DNA from: CBDCWO01 sp965223405
GTDB taxonomy: Bacteria > Bacteroidota > Bacteroidia > Chitinophagales > Saprospiraceae
Assembly: GCA_965223405.1 (NCBI GenBank)
Contig: CBDCWO010000006.1
Coordinates: forward strand, 4,092,001 to 4,156,000
Reading direction: 5' to 3'
Length of the DNA stretch: 64,000 nucleotides
Translations under genes and position numbers: made by a program
In this document: piece by piece, positions 46,607 through 54,683 of the stretch
Layout: every line of letters begins with the position of its first letter
How positions within the stretch are numbered: position 1 is the first letter of the stretch
Notes under the pieces: generated by a model
Databases searched by the model: none
What the model was told of the DNA's origin: nothing
Seen by the model: the letters and a program-made list of their open reading frames with translations, nothing else

Positions 46607-48244
46607 TTACATCATCCCACCTGGCATATGTCCACCTCCTGGCATGGCAGCTGCCGGATCTGCTTTTTCCGGTTTGTCACTAACCACACATTCAGTCGTA
46701 AGGATCATTCCAGCGATTGAAGCTGCATTTTCCAAAGCGATTCTAGTTACTTTGGTTGGATCGATTACTCCGGCTTTTTTCAAATCCTCGTATTTATCGG
46801 TACGTGCGTTGTACCCATTGGCTCCTTTACTTTTTAGTACTTCTTGAAGCACTACAGAACCTTCTACTCCGGCATTATTAGCGATGATACGCAGCGGAGA
46901 TTCAAGGGATTTTTTAACTATTGCCACTCCGATTTTCTCGTCTTCGTTGACGGTAGAAATCGCATCCAGTGCGTCGATGGTTCTAACGAGTGCCACTCCA
47001 CCTCCGGCGACAATTCCTTCTTCAATTGCAGCTCTGGTTGCATGCAGTGCGTCATCCACGCGGTCTTTCTTTTCTTTCATCTCAACCTCGGTAGGTGCTC
47101 CTACATGAAGTACTGCAACTCCTCCTGACAATTTAGCTAATCTTTCCTGCAACTTTTCACGATCATAATCTGAGGTAGTCACTTCAATTTGTTGCTTAAT
47201 TTGGTTGATTCTTGCAGTGATCATTTCATCAGTCCCTCCACCATTTACAATGGTGGTGTTGTCTTTGTCCACAGTGATCTTCTCTGCTTGACCTAAATGT
47301 TCTAATTCGGTATTTTCCAATTTATAACCTTTCTCTTCTGAGATAACTGTTCCTCCGGTAAGAATCGCAATATCTTCCAACATCGCCTTTCTACGATCTC
47401 CAAATCCAGGAGCCTTCACAGCAACTACCTTAAGCTGCGCACGAAGTCTATTGACAACCAATACACCTAACGCCTGACTTTCGATATCTTCGGCAATAAT
47501 TAATAGTGATTTTCCCGCTGAAACCACTTTCTCCAGGATAGGTACAATTTCCTGCATATTGGAAATTTTCTTGTCGTGGATCAGGATATACGGGGTTTCA
47601 TATTCCACGATCATATCCTCGGTATTGGTTACGAAATAAGGTGAGAGATATCCTCGATCAAATTGCATTCCCAATACTTCATCGACATAGGTATCGGTTC
47701 CTTTAGCCTCTTCTACGGTGATTACGCCATCTTTGGTAACGCGCTTCATGGCATCGGCTATCAATTTTCCGATTTCTTCATCATTGTTGGCAGATATTGC
47801 AGCTACCTGTTGAATTTTTTTGAAATCGTTGCCAATTTCTTCTGATCCTTTGTGTAGTTCTTCTACTACCACTCGTACCGCTTTGTCAATACCTCTTTTC
47901 AAATCCATTGGATTTGCACCGGCTGTTACATTTTTCATTCCTGCTGATACCATAGACTGAGCTAATACGGTAGCTGTGGTAGTACCATCTCCTGCCATAT
48001 CAGCTGTTTTGGATGCAACCTCCTTAACCATTTGTGCGCCCATATTTTCAACAGCATCTTCCAGTTCGATTTCTTTGGCAACCGTTACTCCATCTTTGGT
48101 AATATTAGGGGCTCCAAAGCTTTTTTGCAATACTACATTGCGTCCTTTTGGCCCTAAAGTTACTTTTACTGCGCTGGAAAGAGCATCAATTCCAGCTTTT
48201 AGTTTTTCTCTTGCTTCAGAATTATAATGAATTTCTTTAGACAT
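46607..48244 (-). CDS. groL: Chaperonin GroEL (60 kDa)
   Basis: 545 residues, normal length. All GroEL landmarks are present: KVTLGPKGRNVVLQK, ITKDGVTVAKEIEL, GDGTTTATVLAQ (ATP site), SANNDEEIGKLIADA, AVKAPGFGDRRKAMLEDIA in parts, and the C-terminal Gly/Met tail (PGGGHMPGGMM). Forms the double-ring folding chamber with GroES, whose gene lies 64 bp upstream on the same strand. A terminator follows, so the operon is groES-groEL. Only one groEL is in the window. Confidence 0.98.
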   Translation of the reverse strand: MSKEIHYNSEAREKLKAGIDALSSAVKVTLGPKGRNVVLQKSFGAPNITKDGVTVAKEIELEDAVENMGAQMVKEVASKTADMAGDGTTTATVLAQSMVSAGMKNVTAGANPMDLKRGIDKAVRVVVEELHKGSEEIGNDFKKIQQVAAISANNDEEIGKLIADAMKRVTKDGVITVEEAKGTDTYVDEVLGMQFDRGYLSPYFVTNTEDMIVEYETPYILIHDKKISNMQEIVPILEKVVSAGKSLLIIAEDIESQALGVLVVNRLRAQLKVVAVKAPGFGDRRKAMLEDIAILTGGTVISEEKGYKLENTELEHLGQAEKITVDKDNTTIVNGGGTDEMITARINQIKQQIEVTTSDYDREKLQERLAKLSGGVAVLHVGAPTEVEMKEKKDRVDDALHATRAAIEEGIVAGGGVALVRTIDALDAISTVNEDEKIGVAIVKKSLESPLRIIANNAGVEGSVVLQEVLKSKGANGYNARTDKYEDLKKAGVIDPTKVTRIALENAASIAGMILTTECVVSDKPEKADPAAAMPGGGHMPGGMM

Positions 48245-48308
48245 TTTTTTAATATTTTTCTCGTTTTAAAATTTGATAGCGTATTAATGAATTAACTGAG
48301 GACTTCAT

Positions 48309-48572
48309 TTATAAAATGACCAAAACGTCATCTTCACGCATGATTATGTAATCTTCACCTTCGTAGTGTAACTCCTGTCCGGCATACTTTCCATACAGTA
48401 CCGTGTCTCCTTCAGACACAGTCATCTTATTACCATCTTTTCCTGGTCCCACCGCGATTACAGTACCACGTTGAGGTTTTTCTTTTGCAGTATCCGGAAT
48501 AATGATTCCACCCTTCGTTTTTTCTTCTGCTTGTGCAGGTTTAATCACTACCCGATCGTTGATAGGCTTCAT
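48309..48572 (-). CDS. groS: Co-chaperonin GroES (10 kDa)
   Basis: 87 residues, a little shorter than the common 95-97 but complete: INDRVVIKPAQAEEKTKGGIIIPD (in parts RVVIKP, KTKGGIIIPDTAKEKPQRG with the mobile loop), VAVGPG-type GTVIAVGPGKDG, and the ending EDYIIMREDDVLVIL. Caps GroEL. First gene of the groES-groEL operon. The upstream 200 bp carries no CIRCE element but two nested TGTCA-type inverted repeats, which may be the control site. Confidence 0.97.
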   Translation of the reverse strand: MKPINDRVVIKPAQAEEKTKGGIIIPDTAKEKPQRGTVIAVGPGKDGNKMTVSEGDTVLYGKYAGQELHYEGEDYIIMREDDVLVIL

Positions 48573-48674
48573 ATGTTTTTTCTTTTAGTTTAATAAATTA
48601 TTAATTGATTATCGATGTCCTTTCTTCCTCATTTCTTGTGCCAATCGCATATTTGTGTCTTTATGTCATTTTGT

Positions 48675-48711
48675 TGTCAGGTTTTTGACAGATCCTCTTG
48701 TCAATTTGACA
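48675..48711. promoter_or_regulatory. Two adjacent TGTCA inverted repeats upstream of groES
   Basis: TGTCAATTTGACA (48699-48711) is a perfect palindrome around one base, and TGTCA-N6-TGACA (48675-48690) lies 8 bp away; another TGTCA is at 48664-48668. The arrangement looks like an operator or activator site about 100-140 bp before groES. No CIRCE sequence is present. Confidence 0.5.
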
Positions 48712-48726
48712 TTTGTCGTAAGGCAC

Positions 48727-48756
48727 AAAAAAAGCTGTATTCATAAAACACAGCTT
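48727..48756 (-). terminator. Rho-independent terminator of the miaB-secG operon
   Basis: Minus strand: ACAAGCTGT-type stem (arms 48750-48756 and 48732-48738, loop 11 nt) followed by seven T. It begins about 18 bp after the secG stop and separates the operon from groES. Confidence 0.85.
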
Positions 48757-48773
48757 GTGTATATTATCTTATT

Positions 48774-49040
48774 TTATCCTCCTCCGGGAACCGGAATTTG
48801 ATTGGGATCTCCTCCTCCAACAATTATTGCGCTTAATATGCATAGTGCAAATAATACTGCAACTAACCCCCAAGTTAGTTTTTCAATAAAATCTGAAGAT
48901 TTTGCAGCTCCAAACATTTGGTTTGCACTTTGACCTCCAAAAGTAGAATCAATCCCTCCACCTTTGGGGTTTTGGATTAGGATTACAGCCATTAAAAGAA
49001 CACAAACTATTGCTGTTAGTACGGTCAGAAATGTTAACAT
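48774..49040 (-). CDS. secG: Preprotein translocase subunit SecG
   Basis: 88 residues with two membrane helices (3-22 and about 55-75). The loop between them carries the SecG signature LIQNPKGGGIDSTFGGQ (usual LLQxGKGG...FGG), and a Gly/Pro-rich tail ends the protein. It is part of the SecYEG channel. Last gene of a tight minus-strand operon, 1 bp after the TPR protein. Confidence 0.93.
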   Translation of the reverse strand: MLTFLTVLTAIVCVLLMAVILIQNPKGGGIDSTFGGQSANQMFGAAKSSDFIEKLTWGLVAVLFALCILSAIIVGGGDPNQIPVPGGG

Positions 49041-49041
49041 T

Positions 49042-50100
49042 TTATTTATTTTCTTTTAGGTTTCTAATTTTTTCCGCAAAGAAAGAGTTTTTTTCCGGAT
49101 TTAACAAACGCAGTTTTTCATACATTTGAATCGCTAGATCCCTGTGTCCTTGTGAAAGGAGAATTTCTGCCAATGTTTCTGAGGCAATTCGCTCTCGCAT
49201 CACATTACTCGATTTGGCCAATTCGGATACATTTCCTTTGATTAACTCTTTTTCCGGAAATTCGGAAGATTTTGATTCTTTTTTCTTTTCATTTTTGGGC
49301 TCGTCAATAATTTTATCCTGGGTAATAATCTTTTCTGTGTCGCTCGGGATTTCTTCGTTTGGTATCTCTGCATCGGGATCAACGACTTTTAGGTTTCCAT
49401 TTACTTTAAATGGTTTTTTTAATTTTTGTAACCACTGGGTGTAAGAGGATAATATCAAGTCATCCGGTTCTTTGTTAGTAATTGCTACGTTGGAGTTTGT
49501 ATCGATAGATTCGGTAAGAGTAAAATCAGAAACGATATTTTCAGTTTCAGTCCTGTCGTCTGGTTTAGAATCGGATTCGATCAAATCGAGTTCTTCCACA
49601 GCTTCGGGAATAGTTTCTAAATCAGTCCTTAGCGCTGTAGACGAAATTTCGTTGGTAGGAGACTCAAAGGGTAGAAGAGGTATTTCTTGGGAAGTCAACT
49701 CCCTATCCGCTTGAATTAATTCTTCCTCTTTTTTTGGTGGAAGAGATTCTACTGGTGAAGTCTCTGTTTCAATTATGGGTCTGGAGCTAGGAATCGCCTT
49801 TTTCGTCTTTGGCTTCGGGCTTAATTTCCTTTGCACAGCCTCGGGAGACCATATTCCATGGACATGGTGGTCGAGACTTTCAGTTTCGATTTGTCGAAAA
49901 AAATAAGGTCTATCCACTGCATAAATGGCATCTGCTTCGGTAAAGAAAGATTTTCGCACCATTTGGCTTTTTGCCCGGATTAAGTGTAGATTTTGACTGT
50001 AGGGGTACAGATCTATAGTTTTTTCCAATGCCGAAATGTCAAGATCCTTTACATCAGTCAAGTTTTGTAAAATATTCGTTATGTCCTTCTTTTCAAGCAC
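49042..50100 (-). CDS. Acidic protein with C-terminal TPR-like helices
   Basis: 352 residues, soluble. N-terminal part has helical DLYPYSQNLHLIRAKSQM (in parts YPYSQNLHLIRAK), as in TPR-like domains. The centre (about 115-290) is low-complexity, rich in Glu, Asp, Ser and Lys, and probably disordered. The last 60 residues contain SETLAEILLSQGHRDLAIQMY and EKLRLLNPEKNSFFAEKI in succession, a TPR hairpin. Proteins of this type occur in the same place between lptE and secG in many Bacteroidota and remain uncharacterised. Linked by gaps of 1-2 bp to both neighbours, so it is co-transcribed with envelope-export genes; a role in that process is inference. Confidence 0.75.
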   Translation of the reverse strand: MLEKKDITNILQNLTDVKDLDISALEKTIDLYPYSQNLHLIRAKSQMVRKSFFTEADAIYAVDRPYFFRQIETESLDHHVHGIWSPEAVQRKLSPKPKTKKAIPSSRPIIETETSPVESLPPKKEEELIQADRELTSQEIPLLPFESPTNEISSTALRTDLETIPEAVEELDLIESDSKPDDRTETENIVSDFTLTESIDTNSNVAITNKEPDDLILSSYTQWLQKLKKPFKVNGNLKVVDPDAEIPNEEIPSDTEKIITQDKIIDEPKNEKKKESKSSEFPEKELIKGNVSELAKSSNVMRERIASETLAEILLSQGHRDLAIQMYEKLRLLNPEKNSFFAEKIRNLKENK

Positions 50101-50102
50101 GT

Positions 50103-50600
50103 CTACCAGTTACCAAAAGCCTTACGGAAGATATCTTCCAAAATTCGCTCAAATATACTATTTATTAACTCATCCTGAACATCGAGAAGATTGGCATCAA
50201 TCGGGAAATCTTCATACTGCGTGAAAGATTGAGTCCAGTCTTTGTCAGAGTTTAAATTGTTCTTAAAAGTTACACTCACGGATACCTGGAGCCGATTGGT
50301 GCTTGCTTCATTGTTTCCAGTAGGGGCCACATAAGTTTGGTTGTAGTTGGAAATTGCCCCTGATATTTCTAAATGGGGTGAAGTCGCTGTTTGTTTCAAC
50401 CTGGTTTCCGATCTAATTTTATCACGTAAGGCCTCTGTAAAGTCTAAAAAGACATTTGGAGGAGGTGCGAGCAATCCTTTGGTTTGATCCTCAAAAGCAG
50501 AAACATTGATGGTCTCCGTATCCGCATCTATGCTAATTCCGGTAAATCTGTAACAACAGCAAAAGGTCAATATTATGAAAATTCCAATCTGAAACTTCAA
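50103..50600 (-). CDS. lptE: LPS-assembly lipoprotein LptE (Bacteroidota type)
   Basis: 165 residues. Signal sequence with a Cys cluster (FIILTFCCCYRFTG), where CCYRFTG(I)S is the family start. The fold pattern NRLQVSVSVTFKN, then QYEDFPIDANLLDVQDELI and the end ILEDIFRKAFGNW match the short LptE family. LptE plugs the LptD barrel in the outer membrane and delivers lipopolysaccharide. Its operon neighbours are a sigma-54-type activator upstream (1 bp) and the TPR protein downstream (2 bp), the usual Bacteroidota order. LptD is not in the window. Confidence 0.85.
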   Translation of the reverse strand: MKFQIGIFIILTFCCCYRFTGISIDADTETINVSAFEDQTKGLLAPPPNVFLDFTEALRDKIRSETRLKQTATSPHLEISGAISNYNQTYVAPTGNNEASTNRLQVSVSVTFKNNLNSDKDWTQSFTQYEDFPIDANLLDVQDELINSIFERILEDIFRKAFGNW

Positions 50601-50601
50601 A

Positions 50602-51822
50602 CTATTCTAATTCGTATTGATTAATTTTGCGATATAACGTTCTTTCTGAAATTCCAAGTTCCAAGGCCGCATTTTTTCTTTTTCCCCGGTGTTTCTTCAG
50701 TGCTTTTTTAATTAACTCTTTTTCCATGTCTTCAATGGAAAGATTTTCTTCAACCATTTCGACATTCCGGTAGTTTTCTTGTTGTTGACGGTCCAATATT
50801 ATCGGTTTGTCAAAAGTAATTCCCGGAACGGTAGGAACAGGTTGCGTCGCCGGTAATGTCGGCTCTTTATAGGTATGGAGCTCGGGCATGTGTAAATCAT
50901 TTGATCTAATCAAACCAAACACCAGATTTTTAACTTCATTCAGGTCGTTTTTCATATCGAACAACAACTTATAAAGAATCTCCCGTTCGTTGAGGTCTTC
51001 AGATTGGTTGGAATTATACTTGGTCGGCAAGTTTCTTTCCATGAGGTAGGGAAACTGACTGACCAGGTCATCAAGTTCAATTATCCGCTCATCACTTAGT
51101 ACGGAAAGTTGCTCCGCCATATTTTTTAATTCGCGAATATTTCCCGGCCAACGGTAATTATCAAGGAGCTGTCTGGCTTGATCGGTTAGTCTTATCGGCT
51201 CCGTTTTATATTTTGCAGCAAAATCACTCGCAAACTTTCTAAATAAAACATGAATATCCTCCGGTCTTTCCCGCAAATTAGGGATGTAAATAGGTACTGT
51301 ATTCAGCCTGTAATACAAATCTTCACGAAATTTGCCTTTTCTGACTCTTTCCAGTAGATTAATATTTGTGGCGGCTATTACCCTCACATCTGTACTTTGA
51401 ACTTTTGAAGAACCTACCTTGATAAACTCGCCGGTCTCTAATACTCTGAGTAAAAATGACTGAGTATCCAATGGCATTTCTCCAATTTCATCTAGAAAAA
51501 TGGTGCCTCCATCTACTGTTTCAAAATAACCTTTTCGATCGGCCGTGGCACCAGTAAAGGATCCCTTTTCATGGCCAAATAATTCTGAATTGATGGTTCC
51601 TTCCGGGATTGCTCCACAATTTATTGCAATAAAAGGATTGTGCTTTCGTGGACTTAGACCATGAATAATCTTGGAAAACACTTCTTTGCCAACTCCGCTT
51701 TCACCACTGATCAAGACAGTCAGCGTAGTAGAAGATACGCGCATAGCCGTGTCTAATGCTCTGTCTAACAAAGGAGAGTTTCCTATAATGCCAAAACGTT
51801 GTTTTACCGATTGATATTTCAT
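50602..51822 (-). CDS. Sigma-54-dependent transcriptional activator without receiver domain
   Basis: 406 residues. The protein goes straight into the AAA+ domain: Walker A GESGVGKE (about residue 40), the sigma-54 contact loop as GSFTGA instead of GAFTGA (about 92), GGTIFLDEIGEMP (Walker B), and R-finger region GKFREDLYYRLNTVPI. A C-terminal Fis-type helix-turn-helix follows (ALELGISERTLYRKINQYEL, about 385-404). There is no receiver, GAF or PAS domain, so activity is not gated by phosphorylation of the protein itself. Its location between miaB and lptE is conserved in Bacteroidota. Targets unknown; control of envelope genes is possible. Gaps of 2 and 1 bp to its neighbours. Confidence 0.9.
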   Translation of the reverse strand: MKYQSVKQRFGIIGNSPLLDRALDTAMRVSSTTLTVLISGESGVGKEVFSKIIHGLSPRKHNPFIAINCGAIPEGTINSELFGHEKGSFTGATADRKGYFETVDGGTIFLDEIGEMPLDTQSFLLRVLETGEFIKVGSSKVQSTDVRVIAATNINLLERVRKGKFREDLYYRLNTVPIYIPNLRERPEDIHVLFRKFASDFAAKYKTEPIRLTDQARQLLDNYRWPGNIRELKNMAEQLSVLSDERIIELDDLVSQFPYLMERNLPTKYNSNQSEDLNEREILYKLLFDMKNDLNEVKNLVFGLIRSNDLHMPELHTYKEPTLPATQPVPTVPGITFDKPIILDRQQQENYRNVEMVEENLSIEDMEKELIKKALKKHRGKRKNAALELGISERTLYRKINQYELE

Positions 51823-51824
51823 GG

Positions 51825-53297
51825 TTATAAACTTGTGTGGCTGATGATTTGACCTATGAGAGTGGCACTAGTTGCGTTCGTTACCTTCACAAAAACGTAC
51901 TCACCTGGTGATAAATCGTCTCTTTTAGGAAATACAATAACTTTGTTTTGTGAATTCCGCCCTTTAAGATAATCTATAGACCTTTTTGAATTTCCTTCGA
52001 TCAATACCTTAAATACTTTACCAATATCTGCTTGATTATGTGCTAATGAAATTTGGTTTTGCAGTTGGATGACTTCTTGCAATCTCCTCTTTTTTATAGA
52101 GTCGGGTATGTCATCATCAAGCTTTCGGTTGGCCAAGGTCCCGGGTCGTTCAGAATACTGAAACATATAGGACATACTATATTTAGCCCATGCCATTAGT
52201 GACAAAGTATCCTGATGCTCTTCTTCCGTTTCACTACAAAAACCGGTGATGATATCTGATGAGATGGCACAATCCGGGATGATCCTGTATATGGCTTTCA
52301 CCCTTTCAATGTACCAACTTCGGTCGTAGGTGCGATTCATTAATTTCAAGATTCTGCTATTTCCCGATTGCACCGGTAAATGGATATAATTACAAATGTT
52401 CTCATATTTAGCTATCGTATGTAGAACTGAATCCGTAATATCCTTTGGGTGAGATGTGGAAAATCGGATCCTCAATTCGGAATTGGTCATGGCTACCATT
52501 TCCAGGAGTTGATCAAATCGCACCGTTTTGCCGGATTCGGGGTTTTTCCACTTGTATGAATCCACATTCTGCCCTAAAAGGGTCACCTCGCGATACCCTT
52601 GACGAAAAAGATCAGTGGCTTCTGCAATAATTGAAAATGCATCCCGGCTCCTTTCCCGTCCACGTGTAAAAGGCACAACACAAAACGAACACATATTGTC
52701 ACAGCCGCGCATGATGGAAATAAAAGCACTGACTCCGTTACTATTTAATCTCACCGGACTTATGTCAGCATAGGTCTCTTCCCGGCTGAGTAATACATTG
52801 ATACCCTTGTCTCCTTCCGTAGCACTACTGATTAATGAAGGTAGATCCCGGTATGCATCAGGCCCAATGACGAGATCTACCAATTTTTCTTCTTCCAGCA
52901 ATTTGGTTTTCAACCTCTCGGCCATACATCCCAAAATACCGACCAGAGTTCCGGGTTTCTGTTTCTTTATTTTGGTAAATACCTTCAGCCTCTTCCTAAC
53001 CCGTTCTTCTGCTTTTTCCCGAATAGAACAGGTATTTACCAGAATTAAATCACTGCATTCCAGTTCTTCGGTAGGCATATAACCTACATCTGAAAGAATT
53101 GAGGCAACAATTTCGCTATCATTAAAATTCATCTGACAGCCATAACTTTCGATGTAAAACTTTTTAGAGTCTGGGGTAGGTTGAAATTCCTTAGAAGTAA
53201 AAACTTCTCCTTGCCGTTTCTCTAATACTTTATGGTTATCTATTGTTTTTGTTGTCTCCATGTACTGATTTGGAATAAGGGACACAAAGATAACCAT
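51825..53297 (-). CDS. miaB: tRNA-2-methylthio-N6-isopentenyladenosine synthase MiaB
   Basis: 490 residues (METTKT at residue 13 is an alternative start). The N-terminal methylthiotransferase domain has FYIESYGCQMNFNDSE and VNTCSIREKA; the radical-SAM cluster site is GCDNMCSFCVVP (C-x3-C-x2-C, about residue 203-212). A TRAM domain follows near the end (KVFKVLIEGNSKRS, EYVFVKVTNATSATLIG in parts). It adds a methylthio group to i6A37 of tRNAs. It is the first gene of the miaB-secG operon. Confidence 0.95.
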   Translation of the reverse strand: MVIFVSLIPNQYMETTKTIDNHKVLEKRQGEVFTSKEFQPTPDSKKFYIESYGCQMNFNDSEIVASILSDVGYMPTEELECSDLILVNTCSIREKAEERVRKRLKVFTKIKKQKPGTLVGILGCMAERLKTKLLEEEKLVDLVIGPDAYRDLPSLISSATEGDKGINVLLSREETYADISPVRLNSNGVSAFISIMRGCDNMCSFCVVPFTRGRERSRDAFSIIAEATDLFRQGYREVTLLGQNVDSYKWKNPESGKTVRFDQLLEMVAMTNSELRIRFSTSHPKDITDSVLHTIAKYENICNYIHLPVQSGNSRILKLMNRTYDRSWYIERVKAIYRIIPDCAISSDIITGFCSETEEEHQDTLSLMAWAKYSMSYMFQYSERPGTLANRKLDDDIPDSIKKRRLQEVIQLQNQISLAHNQADIGKVFKVLIEGNSKRSIDYLKGRNSQNKVIVFPKRDDLSPGEYVFVKVTNATSATLIGQIISHTSL

Positions 53298-53763
53298 TTT
53301 AGAATAAGTATGCCATTTTGACAGGGAAAGGATATTATCAATTTAATATTACTATGGATTGCTATTACTATTTGCTCCATTCAAATTCAATGGCAATTCT
53401 TCGCTCTTTCGCTTCCATGGTGGGTTTTCATTGTCATGGTCTTGGTATTGGGCATTTTTGTTAGTTCATTTCAATGGTAATTTCTAATCTTAGATAAATT
53501 GTTGCCTTTTATTCATTGTTATTGACATTGTCAATGCTATTGCTCTTAACTCCATTCAATTCAATGGCAATAGTCCATTTTTAGTATATTTCAAATTAAT
53601 GTTTACGGATGATGCTAATTTTCTAGTCTCTATTTTCATTCTCCATTATTAAGTGCAATTTTATTCTATAAATTGTGGTTATTTCAAAGAGATATACTTT
53701 GGATCACTTCAATATATCCATAAAGGAACGAATTCGCAATCTGATTGAATCGAACAAACACGC
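53298..53763. other. Intergenic region, 466 bp, with decayed short repeats
   Basis: Between divergent miaB and aroE. Two related stretches, 53361-53397 and 53536-53571, share GCTATT, CTCCATTCAA and TTCAATGGCAAT with small differences; a third partial copy (CATTTCAATGGTAATTT) is near 53468-53484. No open frame of note, no RNA gene recognised. Confidence 0.6.
53361..53571. repeat. Two or three diverged copies of a roughly 37-bp repeat
   Basis: Copies at 53361-53397 and 53536-53571 align over almost their whole length with about five differences; 53468-53484 matches the second half only. Confidence 0.6.
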
Positions 53764-54495
53764 ATGAAATTATACGGACTGATTGGTTACCCATTATCGC
53801 ATTCTTTTTCACAGAAATATTTTACCGAAAAATTTCATCGGGAAAATCTTCATGAGGTAGCATATGAGTTATACCCCTTGCCTTCAATTGACGCCTTTCC
53901 TGAACTACTGAGGGGCAATCCAAGCTTGGCCGGATTAAATGTAACCATACCCTACAAAGAAGTAGTTATTCCTTATTTGCATGATTTGAGTCCCGAAGCT
54001 CAGGCTGTAGGTGCGGTAAACGTCATTAAATTTACCAAGAATGCACTGATCGGATACAATTCGGATGTGTTCGGATTTGAAAAATCATTGAATAAGTACA
54101 GCATGACTCATGATTTAACCGCATTGATATTGGGAACAGGCGGTGCTGCCAAAGCAGTAGCATATGTGCTTTATAAATTGGGGATTGGATACCGCTATGT
54201 GTCTCGGAATCCCGGACCTAAAATGCTGGGATATAATGACTTGGATAAGGATGTGCTTCAACGTGTTTCGATAATAGTCAATTCATCCCCCTTGGGTATG
54301 CACCCTCATGTGGATCAGGCTCCCCCTATTCCGTATCATCTCTTGACCAAAAATCATTTGTTGTATGATTTAGTCTATAATCCTGAAAAAACATTATTTT
54401 TAAAACTGGGAGAAAAACAAGGCGCTCGCATTCAAAATGGTCTGGAAATGTTGTATTTTCAAGCTGAAAAAGCTTGGCAAATTTGGAATGAATAA
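53764..54495 (+). CDS. aroE: Shikimate 5-dehydrogenase
   Basis: 243 residues; the shorter length is normal for Bacteroidota AroE. Substrate site YPLSHSFSQKYF at the N-terminus, GLNVTIPYKEVV with the catalytic Lys, NVIKFTKNALIGYNSD with the catalytic Asp, dinucleotide loop LGTGGAAKAVAYVL (about 123) and NSSPLGMHP follow, then NGLEMLYFQAEKAW. It reduces 3-dehydroshikimate to shikimate with NADPH in aromatic amino acid synthesis. No other aro gene is nearby. Proline dehydrogenase follows after 188 bp, so probably separate. Confidence 0.95.
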   Translation: MKLYGLIGYPLSHSFSQKYFTEKFHRENLHEVAYELYPLPSIDAFPELLRGNPSLAGLNVTIPYKEVVIPYLHDLSPEAQAVGAVNVIKFTKNALIGYNSDVFGFEKSLNKYSMTHDLTALILGTGGAAKAVAYVLYKLGIGYRYVSRNPGPKMLGYNDLDKDVLQRVSIIVNSSPLGMHPHVDQAPPIPYHLLTKNHLLYDLVYNPEKTLFLKLGEKQGARIQNGLEMLYFQAEKAWQIWNE

Positions 54496-54683
54496 ATAAT
54501 TTAGTTTGTGTTTTAGAAAGTCGCCCTAACCGGAATCAGGAAGTATACTCTGCGTTCTTTCCTGGCTCATTATGAAAGATCATAGATTTTAAGGAATACC
54601 GGTTCTGCGATTGATTATCCCAATCGGGATTTTAATGGCATTTTTGACTTCCGAAATACACCTTAGCAACCTGATACTGAAAA

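Noticed and set aside
48638..48655. Sigma-54 promoter (TTGGCAC) upstream of groES
   Set aside because: The -24-like TTGGCAC has no matching TTGC at the correct distance.
48573..48773. CIRCE element upstream of groES
   Set aside because: No TTAGCACTC-N9-GAGTGCTAA or near match; the repeats present are TGTCA-type.
54617..54630. ATCCC-AATC-GGGAT stem as terminator of aroE
   Set aside because: Only a 5-bp stem and no real T tract; it lies 120 bp after the gene.
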